Of a DNA stretch of 64,000 nucleotides, positions 17,258 to 25,185 are shown piece by piece. Both the position numbers and the translations under genes were made by a program. The notes beneath the pieces are model-generated. The model was not told where the DNA came from and ran no database searches. It saw nothing but the letters and a program-made list of their open reading frames with translations. The number at the start of each line of letters is the position of its first letter. The first letter of the stretch is position 1. The stretch is from Actinomycetes bacterium (GTDB taxonomy: Bacteria; Actinomycetota; Thermoleophilia; Solirubrobacterales; 70-9), in NCBI GenBank assembly GCA_016861045.1, contig BOKP01000001.1, positions 437,529 to 501,528 on the forward strand, given 5' to 3'.

Positions 17258-18088
17258 TTGCTCCGACCGACCGTGGCCCTCTCGGCCCTCGCCCTCCTCG
17301 TTTCGCTCGCGTTCGCGGGCGGCGCCGTGGCGGCGCCGTCGGCCAAGGACGTCCGCGCCGCGGTCGCACAGGCAAGGGCCGCCAACGTCGCGGCCGTCGA
17401 TGCCGCCGACGCCGCCGGGGCCGACGCCGTCCGGGCCTTCCGCCGCGCCGTGCGGCAGGACGCGCGCGCCGCCCGGCTCGCGGATCGGGCAGCCGGCTCG
17501 CGCGGCGCCGTCGCCGGCGCCCGGATTCTGCGCCGGGCCGCGTCCGGCATCGACCACGGGATCGACGGCTTCGCGCCGGTCCTCGGCCAGGCGCCGCCAG
17601 AGCTTCAGGAGGAGATCGCCGCCGCCCTCGAGCGCCTGCACGGCCTCCGCGCCGAGCTGATCGCCGAGCTGACGGGCCTCGTCGACTCGCTGCCGCCCGA
17701 CGTTCGCGACCAGGTGCTCGCGGCGATCTCGCGCTTCGAGGCCGATGGCGACCTCGACGCCCTCGTCGACGCCCTCGGCGACCCGGACGTGATCGCGGCG
17801 GTCCGCGAACGGCTCGGGGAGCTGGTGGGAGAGGTGACCGACTCGATCTGCGAACACCTCGACGAGCTCGAGGAGCTGCTGCCGCCGGGGGCCCTGGACG
17901 AGCTCGAGGTCGCCTTCGACCGCGTCGCCGAGCATCTCGACGAGGTGCTGGACCGCCTCGCGGAGATCCTCGGCGACGGCCCCGCCGGCCCGCCGGCCCT
18001 GCCCGGTGACCTCTGCGCCGACCTCGAAGAGCTCTTCGGCGAGCTCGGCTTCCCGCTTCCGCCCGGCCTCTGCTCCGCCGCCCCCTGA
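17258..18088 (+). CDS. Exported helical protein of unknown function
   Basis: 276 residues from TTG at 17258, supported by aggaaagg 7 bases upstream. A clear signal peptide (LRPTVALSALALLVSLAFAGGAVAA, cleavage near AVAA-PSA) is followed by an alanine/arginine-rich helical region. Long acidic amphipathic helices follow (ELQEEIAAALERLHGLRAEL and VAFDRVAEHLDEVLDRLAEIL). Three cysteines lie in the last half (one near SICEHLDELEE, one in LCADLEELF, one in GLCSAAP), perhaps for disulfides. No family is recognised. It stands alone between the carboxylase and a convergent glycosylase. Confidence 0.8.
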   Translation: MLRPTVALSALALLVSLAFAGGAVAAPSAKDVRAAVAQARAANVAAVDAADAAGADAVRAFRRAVRQDARAARLADRAAGSRGAVAGARILRRAASGIDHGIDGFAPVLGQAPPELQEEIAAALERLHGLRAELIAELTGLVDSLPPDVRDQVLAAISRFEADGDLDALVDALGDPDVIAAVRERLGELVGEVTDSICEHLDELEELLPPGALDELEVAFDRVAEHLDEVLDRLAEILGDGPAGPPALPGDLCADLEELFGELGFPLPPGLCSAAP

Positions 18089-18119
18089 GCTCACGCCCGC
18101 CCCCGGGCCCGCCCGCCCC

Positions 18120-18210
18120 TGGGTCATCTGACCGTTGAGCAGGAGGGGTGAGATGACCCACCCTGCCGCGGGCGGCGCCTCTTCGCCGGCCTGGGTCATC
18201 TCACCCCTGC
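18120..18210. repeat. Three copies of a 14-16 bp motif forming a hairpin between convergent genes
   Basis: Arms ggggtgagatgaccca (18145-18160) and tgggtcatctcacccc (18192-18207) are a perfect 16-base inverted repeat with a 31-base loop. A third copy, tgggtcatctgacc (18120-18133), could pair with the same middle arm in competition. The element lies between the convergent genes ending at 18088 and 18253. It is best read as a bidirectional terminator or RNA-stability hairpin. An operator for an unlinked regulator is the alternative. Confidence 0.65.
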
Positions 18211-18252
18211 ATAGCGGGGGCAGGATTGCCCACGTCGCGGGAGCGCGTGGGG

Positions 18253-18870
18253 TCAGCGCGGGTTGGCGTGCACCGCCTCCCAGAGGTAGAGGGAGGCGAG
18301 GCTGCGGTGCGGGCTCCAGCGCTCGGCGATCGCCACCGCCTCATCGGGCGAGGGCATCTCGTCGAGCTCGTAGGCGATCTGGATCCCGCGGCGCAGGCCG
18401 AGGTCGCCGCCGCTGAAGACGTCGGGGCGGCCGAGGTCGAAGATCAGGAACATCTCGGCGCTCCAGCGGCCGAGGCCGCGCATCGCGACGACCGCCTCGA
18501 CCACCTCCTCGTCCGACATCGCGTCGAGCGAGTCGAGCAGCAGCTCCTCGGCGACGACCGCCTCGGCGATGCCGATCGCGTAGGAGGCCTTGCGACCGCT
18601 CAGCCCGCAGGCGCGGAGGCGCTCCTCCGCGTCCGGCTTGACGAGCTGCCCGGGCGTCGGCGGCCCGTCGAAGGCCTCCTCGACCCGACCCCAGATCGTC
18701 CGCGCCGCCGCGGTCGAGACCTGCTGGCCGACGATGATCCGGCAGAGCGCGACGAACCGGTCGCGGTCGCGGTCGGCACGCCGCGCGGCGATCAACTCGG
18801 CGTCCACGGCGGCGATCACCCGGGCGAGCTTCGGATCGAGCGCGGCGAGCTCCTCGTGTGCGGCGGCCAT
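18253..18870 (-). CDS. DNA-3-methyladenine glycosylase, AlkA-like (HhH-GPD)
   Basis: 205 residues. The helix-hairpin-helix/GPD core is visible. CRIIVGQQVSTAAARTIW is the I/V-x-Q-Q-x-S/T segment, LSGRKASYAIGIAEAV the K-x-x-Y-I/A region, and MRGLGRWSAEMFLIFDLGRPDVF the hairpin. SGGDLGLRRG places the catalytic aspartate. It excises alkylated purines from DNA in base excision repair. The protein lacks the N-terminal domain of E. coli AlkA, as is common for short forms. ATG at 18870, ending 5 bases after the upstream enoyl-CoA hydratase stop, so the two form an operon by position only. Confidence 0.9.
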   Translation of the reverse strand: MAAAHEELAALDPKLARVIAAVDAELIAARRADRDRDRFVALCRIIVGQQVSTAAARTIWGRVEEAFDGPPTPGQLVKPDAEERLRACGLSGRKASYAIGIAEAVVAEELLLDSLDAMSDEEVVEAVVAMRGLGRWSAEMFLIFDLGRPDVFSGGDLGLRRGIQIAYELDEMPSPDEAVAIAERWSPHRSLASLYLWEAVHANPR

Positions 18871-18875
18871 CTCGC

Positions 18876-19709
18876 TCAGCGTCCCTTCCACACCGGATCG
18901 CGCTTTTCGGCGAAGGCGCGGACGCCCTCGCGGAAGTCCTCGGAGGCGAAGCAGGACTCGCGCAGGGCGACGAGCTCGTCGACCTGCTTGGGGCTGAGCC
19001 GCGGGAACCGGGTCAGCGTCTCGATCGCGTGCTTGTTGCCGCGCAGCGACAGCGGCGCGCCGGCGGCGATCTGCGACGCGAGCTCGAGCGAGCGCGCCTC
19101 GACCTCGGCCGCGGGGCAGGTCTCGTGGACGAGGCCGATCCGCTCGGCCCGCTCGCCGTCGAGGAGGCGGCCGGTCAGGAACAGCTCTTTCGTCCGCGGG
19201 ACGCCGACCGTGTCGATGAAGCGCTCGAGACCGGTGTGGCCGTAGATCAGCCCGAGCTTCGCCGGCGGCATCCCGAGCTTCGCCTCGACCGCGCAGACCC
19301 GGAGGTCGCAGCGGACGGCGAGCTCGAGACCGCCGCCGAGGCAGTGGCCGTTGATCGCCGCGATCACCGGGTAGGGATGGGCGCTGACCGCGTCCATGGC
19401 CGCCGTGAACGGGTGGGCGACGAGCGCCTCGGCGTCGCGCTCGAACGTCTCCTCGGGGATCGCGCCGATGTCGTAGCCGGCCGAGAACGCCTTGCCGGCG
19501 CCGGTGACGATCACGCAGCGGACGTCGATCCCGTGGTCGAGGCGGGGGAGGGTCTCGGTGATCGCGTCGAGGACGGCGTGGGAGAGCGGGTTGCGCTTCT
19601 CCGGGTTGCTCAGGGTCAGGCGCGCGACCGCGTCGGCGGGGAAGTCGAGCAGCACCTCCCCGCCGGCCAGCTCCCGCGATCCCCGGTTCGCACCCTCCGC
19701 GCCCGTCAT
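18876..19709 (-). CDS. Enoyl-CoA hydratase/isomerase family protein
   Basis: 277 residues, crotonase fold. The first oxyanion-hole strand is VIVTGAGKAFSAGYDIG. The second, INGHCLGGGLELAVRCDLRVC, holds the CoA-binding G-G-G. A KLGMPPAKLGLIYGHTGLERF segment and a C-terminal FAEKRDPVWKGR complete the fold. Glu in GGGLELA occupies the first catalytic position. The second catalytic glutamate of true hydratases is replaced in the LGLIYGHTG region, so decarboxylase, isomerase or hydrolase activity is also possible. Encoded just upstream of the glycosylase and divergent from the aldehyde dehydrogenase. Confidence 0.88.
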   Translation of the reverse strand: MTGAEGANRGSRELAGGEVLLDFPADAVARLTLSNPEKRNPLSHAVLDAITETLPRLDHGIDVRCVIVTGAGKAFSAGYDIGAIPEETFERDAEALVAHPFTAAMDAVSAHPYPVIAAINGHCLGGGLELAVRCDLRVCAVEAKLGMPPAKLGLIYGHTGLERFIDTVGVPRTKELFLTGRLLDGERAERIGLVHETCPAAEVEARSLELASQIAAGAPLSLRGNKHAIETLTRFPRLSPKQVDELVALRESCFASEDFREGVRAFAEKRDPVWKGR

Positions 19710-19824
19710 CGCCGGCAGGGTACGCGAGCGCGACCGGCCGGGCGGCCGGGGGTCCCGTCCGGTGGGCGCATCGCGCTAACGTCCCGTGCTCAGCCCGATC
19801 CGAGCAGCGAACCAGGAGCAGCAA

Positions 19825-21390
19825 GTGGAGCCCACCGCCACCGCCCAAGCAGAAGCGTCCACGAACGGGAAGTCGGGCGAAGCCTCCGGTCGTACCGTCG
19901 AGGTCCACAACCCCGCGACCGGCAAGCTGATCGGGACCGTGCCGGCGATGGGTCCCGACGAGGTCGCGGCCGCGGTCGAGCGCGCCCGCGCCGCTCAGCC
20001 CGCCTGGGAGGCGGCCGGCTTCGCCGAGCGCGGGCGGATCCTCCGCCGCGCCCAGAAGTGGACGCTCGACAACGCCGAGCGGATCATCGCGACGATCGTC
20101 GCCGAGAACGGCAAGACCTACGAGGACGCGCAGCTCGCCGAGGTCTCCTACGCGGCCTCCGCGTTCGGGTTCTGGGCAAAGAACGCGCCCGAGTTCCTCG
20201 CCGACGAGCGGATCAAGTCGGCCTCGCCGTTCGTGCTCGGCCGCAAGCTCAAGGTCCGCTACGCGCCGGTCGGCGTCGTCGGCGTGATCGGCCCGTGGAA
20301 CTACCCGCTGACGAACTCGTTCGGCGACTGCATCCCTGCCCTCGCGGCCGGCAACGCGGTCGTGCTGAAGCCGGCGACGCTGACGCCGATGACGTCGCTT
20401 CTGATGGCCGAGGGCCTGCGCGAGTGCGGCCTCCCCGAGGACGTCTTCGGTGTCGCCGTCGGCGAGGGCAGCGCGATCGGCAACGCGCTGATCGACGCCG
20501 TCGACTTCGTCATGTTCACCGGCTCGACCGAGGTCGGCAAGAAGGTGATGGCGCGGGCGGCGGAGACGCTGACGCCGACCGCGATGGAGCTCGGCGGCAA
20601 GGACCCGATGATCGTCCTCCGCGACGCCAACCTCGAGCGCGCTGCCAACGCCGCCGTCCATTACTCGATGCAGAACGGCGGCCAGACCTGCATCTCGGTC
20701 GAGCGCGTCTACGTCGAGGAGCCCGTCTACGAGGACTTCGTCGCCCGCGTCACCGAGAAGATGCGGTCGCTGCGCCAGGGCGTCCCCGGCGGGCCGGCCC
20801 AGGTCGACGTCGGCGCGATGACCTCTCCGGGGCAGACCGACCTCGTCGAGGAGCAGGTCAACGACGCCCTCGCCCACGGCGCCCGCGCCGTGGTCGGCGG
20901 GCACCGCGGCCCCGGCCCCGGCGACTTCTTCGAGCCGACCCTGCTGCTCGACGTCGACCACTCGATGGAGGCGATGAAGGAGGAGACGTTCGGCCCGACG
21001 CTGCCGGTGATGAAGGTCAAGGACGCCGAGGAGGCGATCGAGCTCGCCAACGACTCGCCCTACGGGCTGCAGGCCTCGGTCTGGACCAAGGACGTCGAGC
21101 GCGGCGAGCAGATCGCGCGCCGAATCGAGTCCGGCGTCGTCTGCGTCAACGACGCCCAGCTCAACTACGTCGCGCTCGAGCTGCCGATGGGAGGCTGGAA
21201 GGCCTCGGGCATCGGCTCCCGTCACGGCGCCGGCGGGATCCGCAAGTACACCAGGCAGCAGACCCTTCTCGTCACCCGGTTCGCACCGACCGACAAGGAC
21301 GTTCACATGCTCCCCTACGACTCGCCGCGGAAGACGAAGCTGCTCGGGCGCGGCTTCAAGCTGCTCTGGGGCCGCGGCAAGCGGGACTAG
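19825..21390 (+). CDS. NAD(P)-dependent aldehyde dehydrogenase, succinate-semialdehyde-dehydrogenase-like
   Basis: 521 residues from GTG at 19825, chosen for the aggag 6-10 bases upstream. A GTG at 19786 is also in frame. FTGSTEVGKKVM is the cofactor loop, MELGGKDPMIVL holds the general base Glu255, and NGGQTCISVERVYV holds the nucleophile Cys289. PYGLQASVWTKD and the C-terminal LPMGGWKASGIGSRHGAGGI match the succinate-semialdehyde/aryl-aldehyde group of actinobacteria. It oxidises an aldehyde to the acid; the substrate is inferred only. A cupin gene follows 19 bases after the stop. Confidence 0.92.
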   Translation: MEPTATAQAEASTNGKSGEASGRTVEVHNPATGKLIGTVPAMGPDEVAAAVERARAAQPAWEAAGFAERGRILRRAQKWTLDNAERIIATIVAENGKTYEDAQLAEVSYAASAFGFWAKNAPEFLADERIKSASPFVLGRKLKVRYAPVGVVGVIGPWNYPLTNSFGDCIPALAAGNAVVLKPATLTPMTSLLMAEGLRECGLPEDVFGVAVGEGSAIGNALIDAVDFVMFTGSTEVGKKVMARAAETLTPTAMELGGKDPMIVLRDANLERAANAAVHYSMQNGGQTCISVERVYVEEPVYEDFVARVTEKMRSLRQGVPGGPAQVDVGAMTSPGQTDLVEEQVNDALAHGARAVVGGHRGPGPGDFFEPTLLLDVDHSMEAMKEETFGPTLPVMKVKDAEEAIELANDSPYGLQASVWTKDVERGEQIARRIESGVVCVNDAQLNYVALELPMGGWKASGIGSRHGAGGIRKYTRQQTLLVTRFAPTDKDVHMLPYDSPRKTKLLGRGFKLLWGRGKRD

Positions 21391-21409
21391 GAGCCGGGAG
21401 GGGAACGAG

Positions 21410-21826
21410 ATGGCATCGGATTACACGAAAGCCAACCTCGCCGCCGACGTCCCCGACGTCGCGGCCGCGATGGGCGTCGAGGGCGTCAGCGCGCACTTCG
21501 CCGCGCAGCCGCTGGAGGCGCAGCAGACCGGAATCAGCCTGCAGCGGCTCGAGCCGGGGACGCGGATCCCGTTCGGGCACCGGCAGAACGTCCAGGAGGA
21601 GATCTACGTCGTGATCGCCGGCGGCGGCAGGATGAGGCTCGACGACGAGGTGATCGCAGTCGGCGCGCTCGACGCGATCCGCGTCGCCCCAGCGGTGATC
21701 CGCAACTTCGAGGCCGGTCCCGATGGCATGGACCTACTCGCCTTCGGCGCCCCGCGCGAGGCCGGCGAGGAGGCGACCAGCGACGGTGAGATGTTCCCCG
21801 GCTGGTGGGGCGACGAGGACTTCTGA
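21410..21826 (+). CDS. Cupin-domain protein
   Basis: 138 residues, one small beta-barrel cupin. The conserved first motif appears as GTRIPFGHRQNVQEEIYVVIAG, where the usual G-x5-H-x-H-x3,4-E keeps one His and the final Glu; the second usual His is replaced by Gln-Asn. The second motif is GALDAIRVAPAVIRNFEAG, where the usual metal-binding His is Arg/Asn. The metal site therefore looks reduced and the protein may bind ligand rather than catalyse. ATG at 21410 is preceded by gggaggggaacgag. It likely shares a transcript with the aldehyde dehydrogenase. Confidence 0.85.
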   Translation: MASDYTKANLAADVPDVAAAMGVEGVSAHFAAQPLEAQQTGISLQRLEPGTRIPFGHRQNVQEEIYVVIAGGGRMRLDDEVIAVGALDAIRVAPAVIRNFEAGPDGMDLLAFGAPREAGEEATSDGEMFPGWWGDEDF

Positions 21827-21851
21827 TCGCAGTGTGATCCGAATACCCGGG

Positions 21852-21896
21852 GGTGGCACGGATCTTCCTGCGATGGGCTGCGCAATCCGTGCCACC
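21852..21896. terminator. 12-bp perfect inverted repeat after the cupin gene
   Basis: Arms ggtggcacggat (21852-21863) and atccgtgccacc (21885-21896) pair perfectly around a 21-base loop, 25 bases after the cupin stop and 45 bases before the next start. There is no T-run, as is usual in high-GC genomes. It could be a factor-independent pause/stability hairpin or a regulator site for the glyoxalase-fold gene. Confidence 0.5.
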
Positions 21897-21941
21897 GGCG
21901 GCTGAGCGTCCGGTCGTGGCCCGGCTGCGATCCTTGGGGGC

Positions 21942-22361
21942 ATGGAGCAGCGGCTCAGCCTCGTAACGCTCGGCGTCGCCGACCTCGAGCGCGCGGTCGG
22001 CTTCTACGCGTCGCTCGGCTGGGCGCCGGGCAACGACTGGCGGGCCCAGGGCGTCGCGTTCTTCCAGGCGGGCGGGATGGCCGTGGCGCTGTGGGGCCGC
22101 GACGAGCTCGCCGCCGACAGCACGGTCGAGGACCCGGGCGGCTGGGGCGGGGTGACCCTCGCCCACAACGTCCGCTCGCCGGCCGAGGTCGACGCCGTGC
22201 TCGCCGAGGCCGAGACCGCCGGCGCGACGATCGGCCGCCCCGGCGCGGAGACGTTCTGGGGCGGCTACTCGGGCCTGTTCATCGACCCCGACGGCCACCC
22301 CTGGGAGGTCGCCCACAACCCGCGCTGGGAAATCGCCGAGGACGGCTCGATCACGATCTGA
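21942..22361 (+). CDS. Glyoxalase/bleomycin-resistance/dioxygenase (VOC) superfamily protein
   Basis: 139 residues forming two beta-alpha-beta-beta-beta modules. LSLVTLGVADLERAVGFYASLGW is the first module opening, and GGYSGLFIDPDGHPWEVAHNP is the typical last strand with a candidate metal Glu. VTLAHNVRSPAEVDAVLAEAETAGATI is the second helix region. Members act as lyases, dioxygenases or antibiotic-binding proteins; the substrate cannot be read. The first metal histidine position near the N-terminus is not obvious, so metal binding is uncertain. Confidence 0.88.
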   Translation: MEQRLSLVTLGVADLERAVGFYASLGWAPGNDWRAQGVAFFQAGGMAVALWGRDELAADSTVEDPGGWGGVTLAHNVRSPAEVDAVLAEAETAGATIGRPGAETFWGGYSGLFIDPDGHPWEVAHNPRWEIAEDGSITI

Positions 22362-22670
22362 CGCCCCGACCGGACGGCCGCCGAGAATGCACGATCGGGG
22401 GCGCCATGCGCCCACATTCGTACGTTCTCGCTCGCGGGCAGGGGGAAGAGGTGCCGACGGATCCCTTCCCGGATCATCGGTCCGCGGCGGCGCCTGGAGA
22501 TGACTCCGGCGGAACGCTCCGGGCTTCGCCCGTCCGCTTCCGCCGGCTCCGGTGGCGATCCGCGGCGGCGCTGAGGTCACGGCATCTCCGCGGGCTTCGC
22601 CCTGCGAGATGCCGGAGACGGTGCGCCGCCCGTTGGTGGCCCAAGCACGGCCCAACCCCGGCCGGCCCGC
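22362..22670. other. Intergenic stretch between convergent genes, holding dispersed repeat copy 1
   Basis: 309 bases without a credible gene. The first 150 bases show nothing recognisable. The rest is the dispersed repeat described separately, followed by a GC-rich run up to the biotinyl-carrier stop. Confidence 0.6.
22516..22637 (+). repeat. Dispersed intergenic repeat, family R1, copy 1
   Basis: 69 bases (22516-22584) match 30721-30789 with only four mismatches, and both copies later carry tgcgccgccygttggt (22622-22637 here). Internal hairpins include cggcatctc/gagatgccg (22580-22588 with 22606-22614) around a gggcttcgccc mini-hairpin. It lies between convergent genes, as does copy 2. No reading frame is conserved. 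Likely a REP-like or terminator-type element. Confidence 0.8.
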
Positions 22671-22883
22671 CTACTCCAGGACGACCAGGACGTCGCCCTC
22701 GCTCACCGACTGGCCCTCCTGGCAGCGGATCTCGGCGACGGTTCCGGCGTCCTCGGCCTCGACCGGCATCTCCATCTTCATCGACTCGAGGATGACGACC
22801 GTGTCGTCGAGGGCTACATCGTCGCCGACGGCGACCTCGATCTTCCAGACGGTTCCGGTGACGTGGGCGGGGATGTCCGGCAC
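22671..22883 (-). CDS. Stand-alone biotin/lipoyl carrier protein
   Basis: 70 residues from GTG at 22883. The whole protein is one biotinyl domain: PDIPAHVTGTVWKIEVAVGDD, then the acceptor loop ESMKMEMPVEA with the biotinylated lysine, then GTVAEIRCQEGQSVSEGDVLVVLE. Size and sequence match the small actinobacterial biotinylated protein family (the TB7.3 type). This family is thought to serve an acyl-CoA carboxylase or transcarboxylase lacking its own carrier. It is divergent from the glycosyltransferase with 21 bases between the starts. Confidence 0.92.
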   Translation of the reverse strand: MPDIPAHVTGTVWKIEVAVGDDVALDDTVVILESMKMEMPVEAEDAGTVAEIRCQEGQSVSEGDVLVVLE

Positions 22884-22904
22884 GGGGCGGCAGAATAGTC
22901 GCCG

Positions 22905-23648
22905 GTGGCGGCGGAACCCGAGAGCGGTGCGGGGCGGGGAGGACGGGTGGCGATCGTCGCCGCCCGCGACGAGGCGGACCGGATCGGGGCGACGCTCGGG
23001 GCGCTCGCGGCAGCCTTCCCCGGGATCGAGCTCTGGGTCGCCGACGACGCCTCCAGCGACGGCACCCGCGACGCCGCGCTGGCCGCCGGCGCCACTGTGA
23101 TCGGCCGTAACCGCCCGCACGGGAAAGGCGGCAACGTCACCGCCGCGGCGACGGCCGCGCTCGACGGCCTCGACCCGGACGCCGTCGTCCTGCTCTGCGA
23201 CGGCGACCTCGCGGAGACGGCGGGACGCCTGATGCCGCTGGCCGCCGCGGTCGAGGCCGACGAGGCCGACCTCGCGATCGCCGCCTTCGAGCGCAAGGCG
23301 GGCGGGGGGCTCGGCCTCGCCAAGGGCTACGCCCGCTGGGCTATTCGCCGCCTGTCGGGGGTCGAGACGACGGCGCCGATCTCCGGTCAGCGGGCGCTCC
23401 GGGCGAGCACCCTCGCCGAGCTGTTGCCGTTCGCGCCCCGCTACGGGATGGAGCTGGGGATGACGGTCGACGCCGCCCGCGCCGGCTACCGGGTCGTCGA
23501 GATCGAGCTCGACCTCGCCCACCGCGCGACCGGCAGGAGCCTCGCCGGCTTCCTCCACCGCGGCCGCCAGCTCAGTGACTTCGTCGCCGCCTACCGCGAC
23601 CGCAGCGGCTCCACGCGCGGACCTGCCGGGAGGCGGGCCGGGGCGTGA
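22905..23648 (+). CDS. Family 2 glycosyltransferase
   Basis: 247 residues from GTG at 22905. The GT-A nucleotide-binding fold is seen as VAIVAARDEADRIGATLGALAAAFPGIELWVADDASSDGT. Then comes GKGGNVTAAATAAL and the metal motif VVLLCDGDLAE (D-x-D). APISGQRALR and GYRVVEIELDLAHRATGRS are in the acceptor half. The layout resembles dolichol-phosphate-mannose synthase-like and glucosyl-3-phosphoglycerate synthase-like enzymes. Donor and acceptor are unknown. No membrane segments. A dispersed palindrome follows the stop. Confidence 0.85.
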   Translation: MAAEPESGAGRGGRVAIVAARDEADRIGATLGALAAAFPGIELWVADDASSDGTRDAALAAGATVIGRNRPHGKGGNVTAAATAALDGLDPDAVVLLCDGDLAETAGRLMPLAAAVEADEADLAIAAFERKAGGGLGLAKGYARWAIRRLSGVETTAPISGQRALRASTLAELLPFAPRYGMELGMTVDAARAGYRVVEIELDLAHRATGRSLAGFLHRGRQLSDFVAAYRDRSGSTRGPAGRRAGA

Positions 23649-23656
23649 CCCGGCCC

Positions 23657-23692
23657 GGCGCAGTCGAGCAGCCCGGAGGGCTGCGAGTCGCG
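23657..23692. repeat. Dispersed palindromic repeat, family R2, single copy
   Basis: The sequence around gcagcccggagggctgc (a perfect stem with a gga loop) matches the core of the 82-base tandem repeat at 35703-35889. The match extends through flanking cgcagtcga and gagtcgcgc. It lies between the glycosyltransferase stop and the glpK promoter. Likely a terminator-type hairpin that has been copied around the genome. Confidence 0.75.
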
Positions 23693-23715
23693 CAGTGATC
23701 TAGGCTCGCGCCGCG

Positions 23716-25173
23716 GTGATCCTCGCGATCGACCAGGGCACGACCGGCACGACCTGCCTCGTCTTCGACGGCGAGGGCCGGATCGCCGGCCGGGCCTACG
23801 CGGAGATCACCCAGCGCTTTCCGCATCCGGGCTGGGTCGAGCACGACGCGAACGAGATCTGGGAGGTGACCCGCGCGGTCGGGCGTGAGGCTCTCGTCGA
23901 CGCCGGGGTCGAGGGCCGCGAGCTCGACGCGATCGGGATCACGAACCAGCGCGAGACGGTCGTCGCCTGGGACGCGGCGAGCGGGGAGCCGATCCATCAC
24001 GCGCTCGTCTGGCAGGACCGGCGCACCGCCGACCGCTGCCGCGAGCTTGCGGCAGCGGGCCACACGGGCCTCGTCCGCGAGCGCACCGGCCTCGTCATCG
24101 ACCCCTACTTCTCCGGCACGAAGATCGAATGGCTGCTCGCCAACGTGGACGGCGCCCGCGACGCCCGCTTCGGCACGATCGACTCGTGGCTCGTCCACAA
24201 GCTCTGCGGCGTCCACGTCACCGACCTCTCGAACGCGTCGCGGACGATGCTGCTGGACATCCGCCGCGGGGAGTGGGACCCCGATCTCTGCGACCTGCTC
24301 GGCATCGATCCCGGCTCGCTGCCGGATCCGCGCGGCTCCGCGGAGGTCCATGGGACCACGAGCGAGTTCGGGGGCGAGGTGCCCGTCGCCGGGATCGCGG
24401 GGGACCAGCAGGCGGCGCTGTTCGGCCAGGCCTGCCATGCCCCCGGCGACGCCAAGAACACCTACGGGACCGGCAGCTTCGTGCTCCTCAACAGCGGCGA
24501 GCGGGCGCCGGAGCCGGTCGAGGGCCTGCTCGGCACGATCGCCTGGGGGATCGGCGGGCACACCACCTACGCGCTCGAGGCGGCCGTCTTCGTGACCGGG
24601 TCCGCCGTCCAGTGGCTGCGCGACGGCCTCGGGCTGATCGACTCAGCCGCCGAGACGGCGGCGCTCGCCGCCTCGCTGGACACGAATGACGACGTCTTCT
24701 TCGTCCCGGCGCTGACCGGCCTCGGCTCGCCGCACTGGGATCCCTACGCGCGCGGCATGCTGATCGGGCTCACCCGCGGCACCGGGCGGGCCCACCTCGC
24801 CCGGGCGACCCTGGAGGCGATCGCCTACCAGACGGTCGACGCCGTGCGCGCCCAGGAGGCGGCGTCGGGTGTTCGCCTGAGCGCGCTCCGCGCCGACGGC
24901 GGCGCCGTCGCCAACGAGTGGCTGATGCAGTTCCAGGCCGACGTCCTCGGGGCGCCCGTCGTCGTCCCCGAGATCGCCGAGACGACGGCGCTCGGCGCCG
25001 CCTACCTGGCCGGGCTCGCGGTCGGCATCTGGGATCGGGAGGAGGTCGCCTCGATGTGGAGGCAGCGGGTCGCCTACGAGCCGCGGATGACGGCCGACCG
25101 CCGCCGGGCGCTGCTCGACCGCTGGCACGAGGCGGTCGCGCGGGCGCGCGAGTGGGCCCGCCCGGCGACGTAG
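23716..25173 (+). CDS. glpK: Glycerol kinase
   Basis: 485 residues, FGGY kinase. ILAIDQGTTGTTCLVFD is the N-terminal phosphate loop. QRFPHPGWVEHDANEIWE, ITNQRETVVAWD and HALVWQDRRTADRC match GlpK glycerol-binding segments. PYFSGTKIEWLL and KNTYGTGSFVLLNSG are the ATP-side motifs, and RADGGAVANEWLMQFQADVLG the second-domain signature. It makes glycerol-3-phosphate, the backbone for lipids. GTG at 23716 lies 9 bases after taggct, suggesting a leaderless start. It is followed 12 bases later by a reductase-like SDR and then plsC, a possible glycerolipid operon. Confidence 0.96.
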   Translation: MILAIDQGTTGTTCLVFDGEGRIAGRAYAEITQRFPHPGWVEHDANEIWEVTRAVGREALVDAGVEGRELDAIGITNQRETVVAWDAASGEPIHHALVWQDRRTADRCRELAAAGHTGLVRERTGLVIDPYFSGTKIEWLLANVDGARDARFGTIDSWLVHKLCGVHVTDLSNASRTMLLDIRRGEWDPDLCDLLGIDPGSLPDPRGSAEVHGTTSEFGGEVPVAGIAGDQQAALFGQACHAPGDAKNTYGTGSFVLLNSGERAPEPVEGLLGTIAWGIGGHTTYALEAAVFVTGSAVQWLRDGLGLIDSAAETAALAASLDTNDDVFFVPALTGLGSPHWDPYARGMLIGLTRGTGRAHLARATLEAIAYQTVDAVRAQEAASGVRLSALRADGGAVANEWLMQFQADVLGAPVVVPEIAETTALGAAYLAGLAVGIWDREEVASMWRQRVAYEPRMTADRRRALLDRWHEAVARAREWARPAT

Positions 25174-25185
25174 GATGATGCCGCC

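Noticed and set aside
18253-21306. A 1017-codon minus-strand frame containing the AlkA-like sequence at its end
   Set aside because: Only the last 205 codons make a recognisable protein. The rest is antisense to the aldehyde dehydrogenase and out of frame with the enoyl-CoA hydratase.
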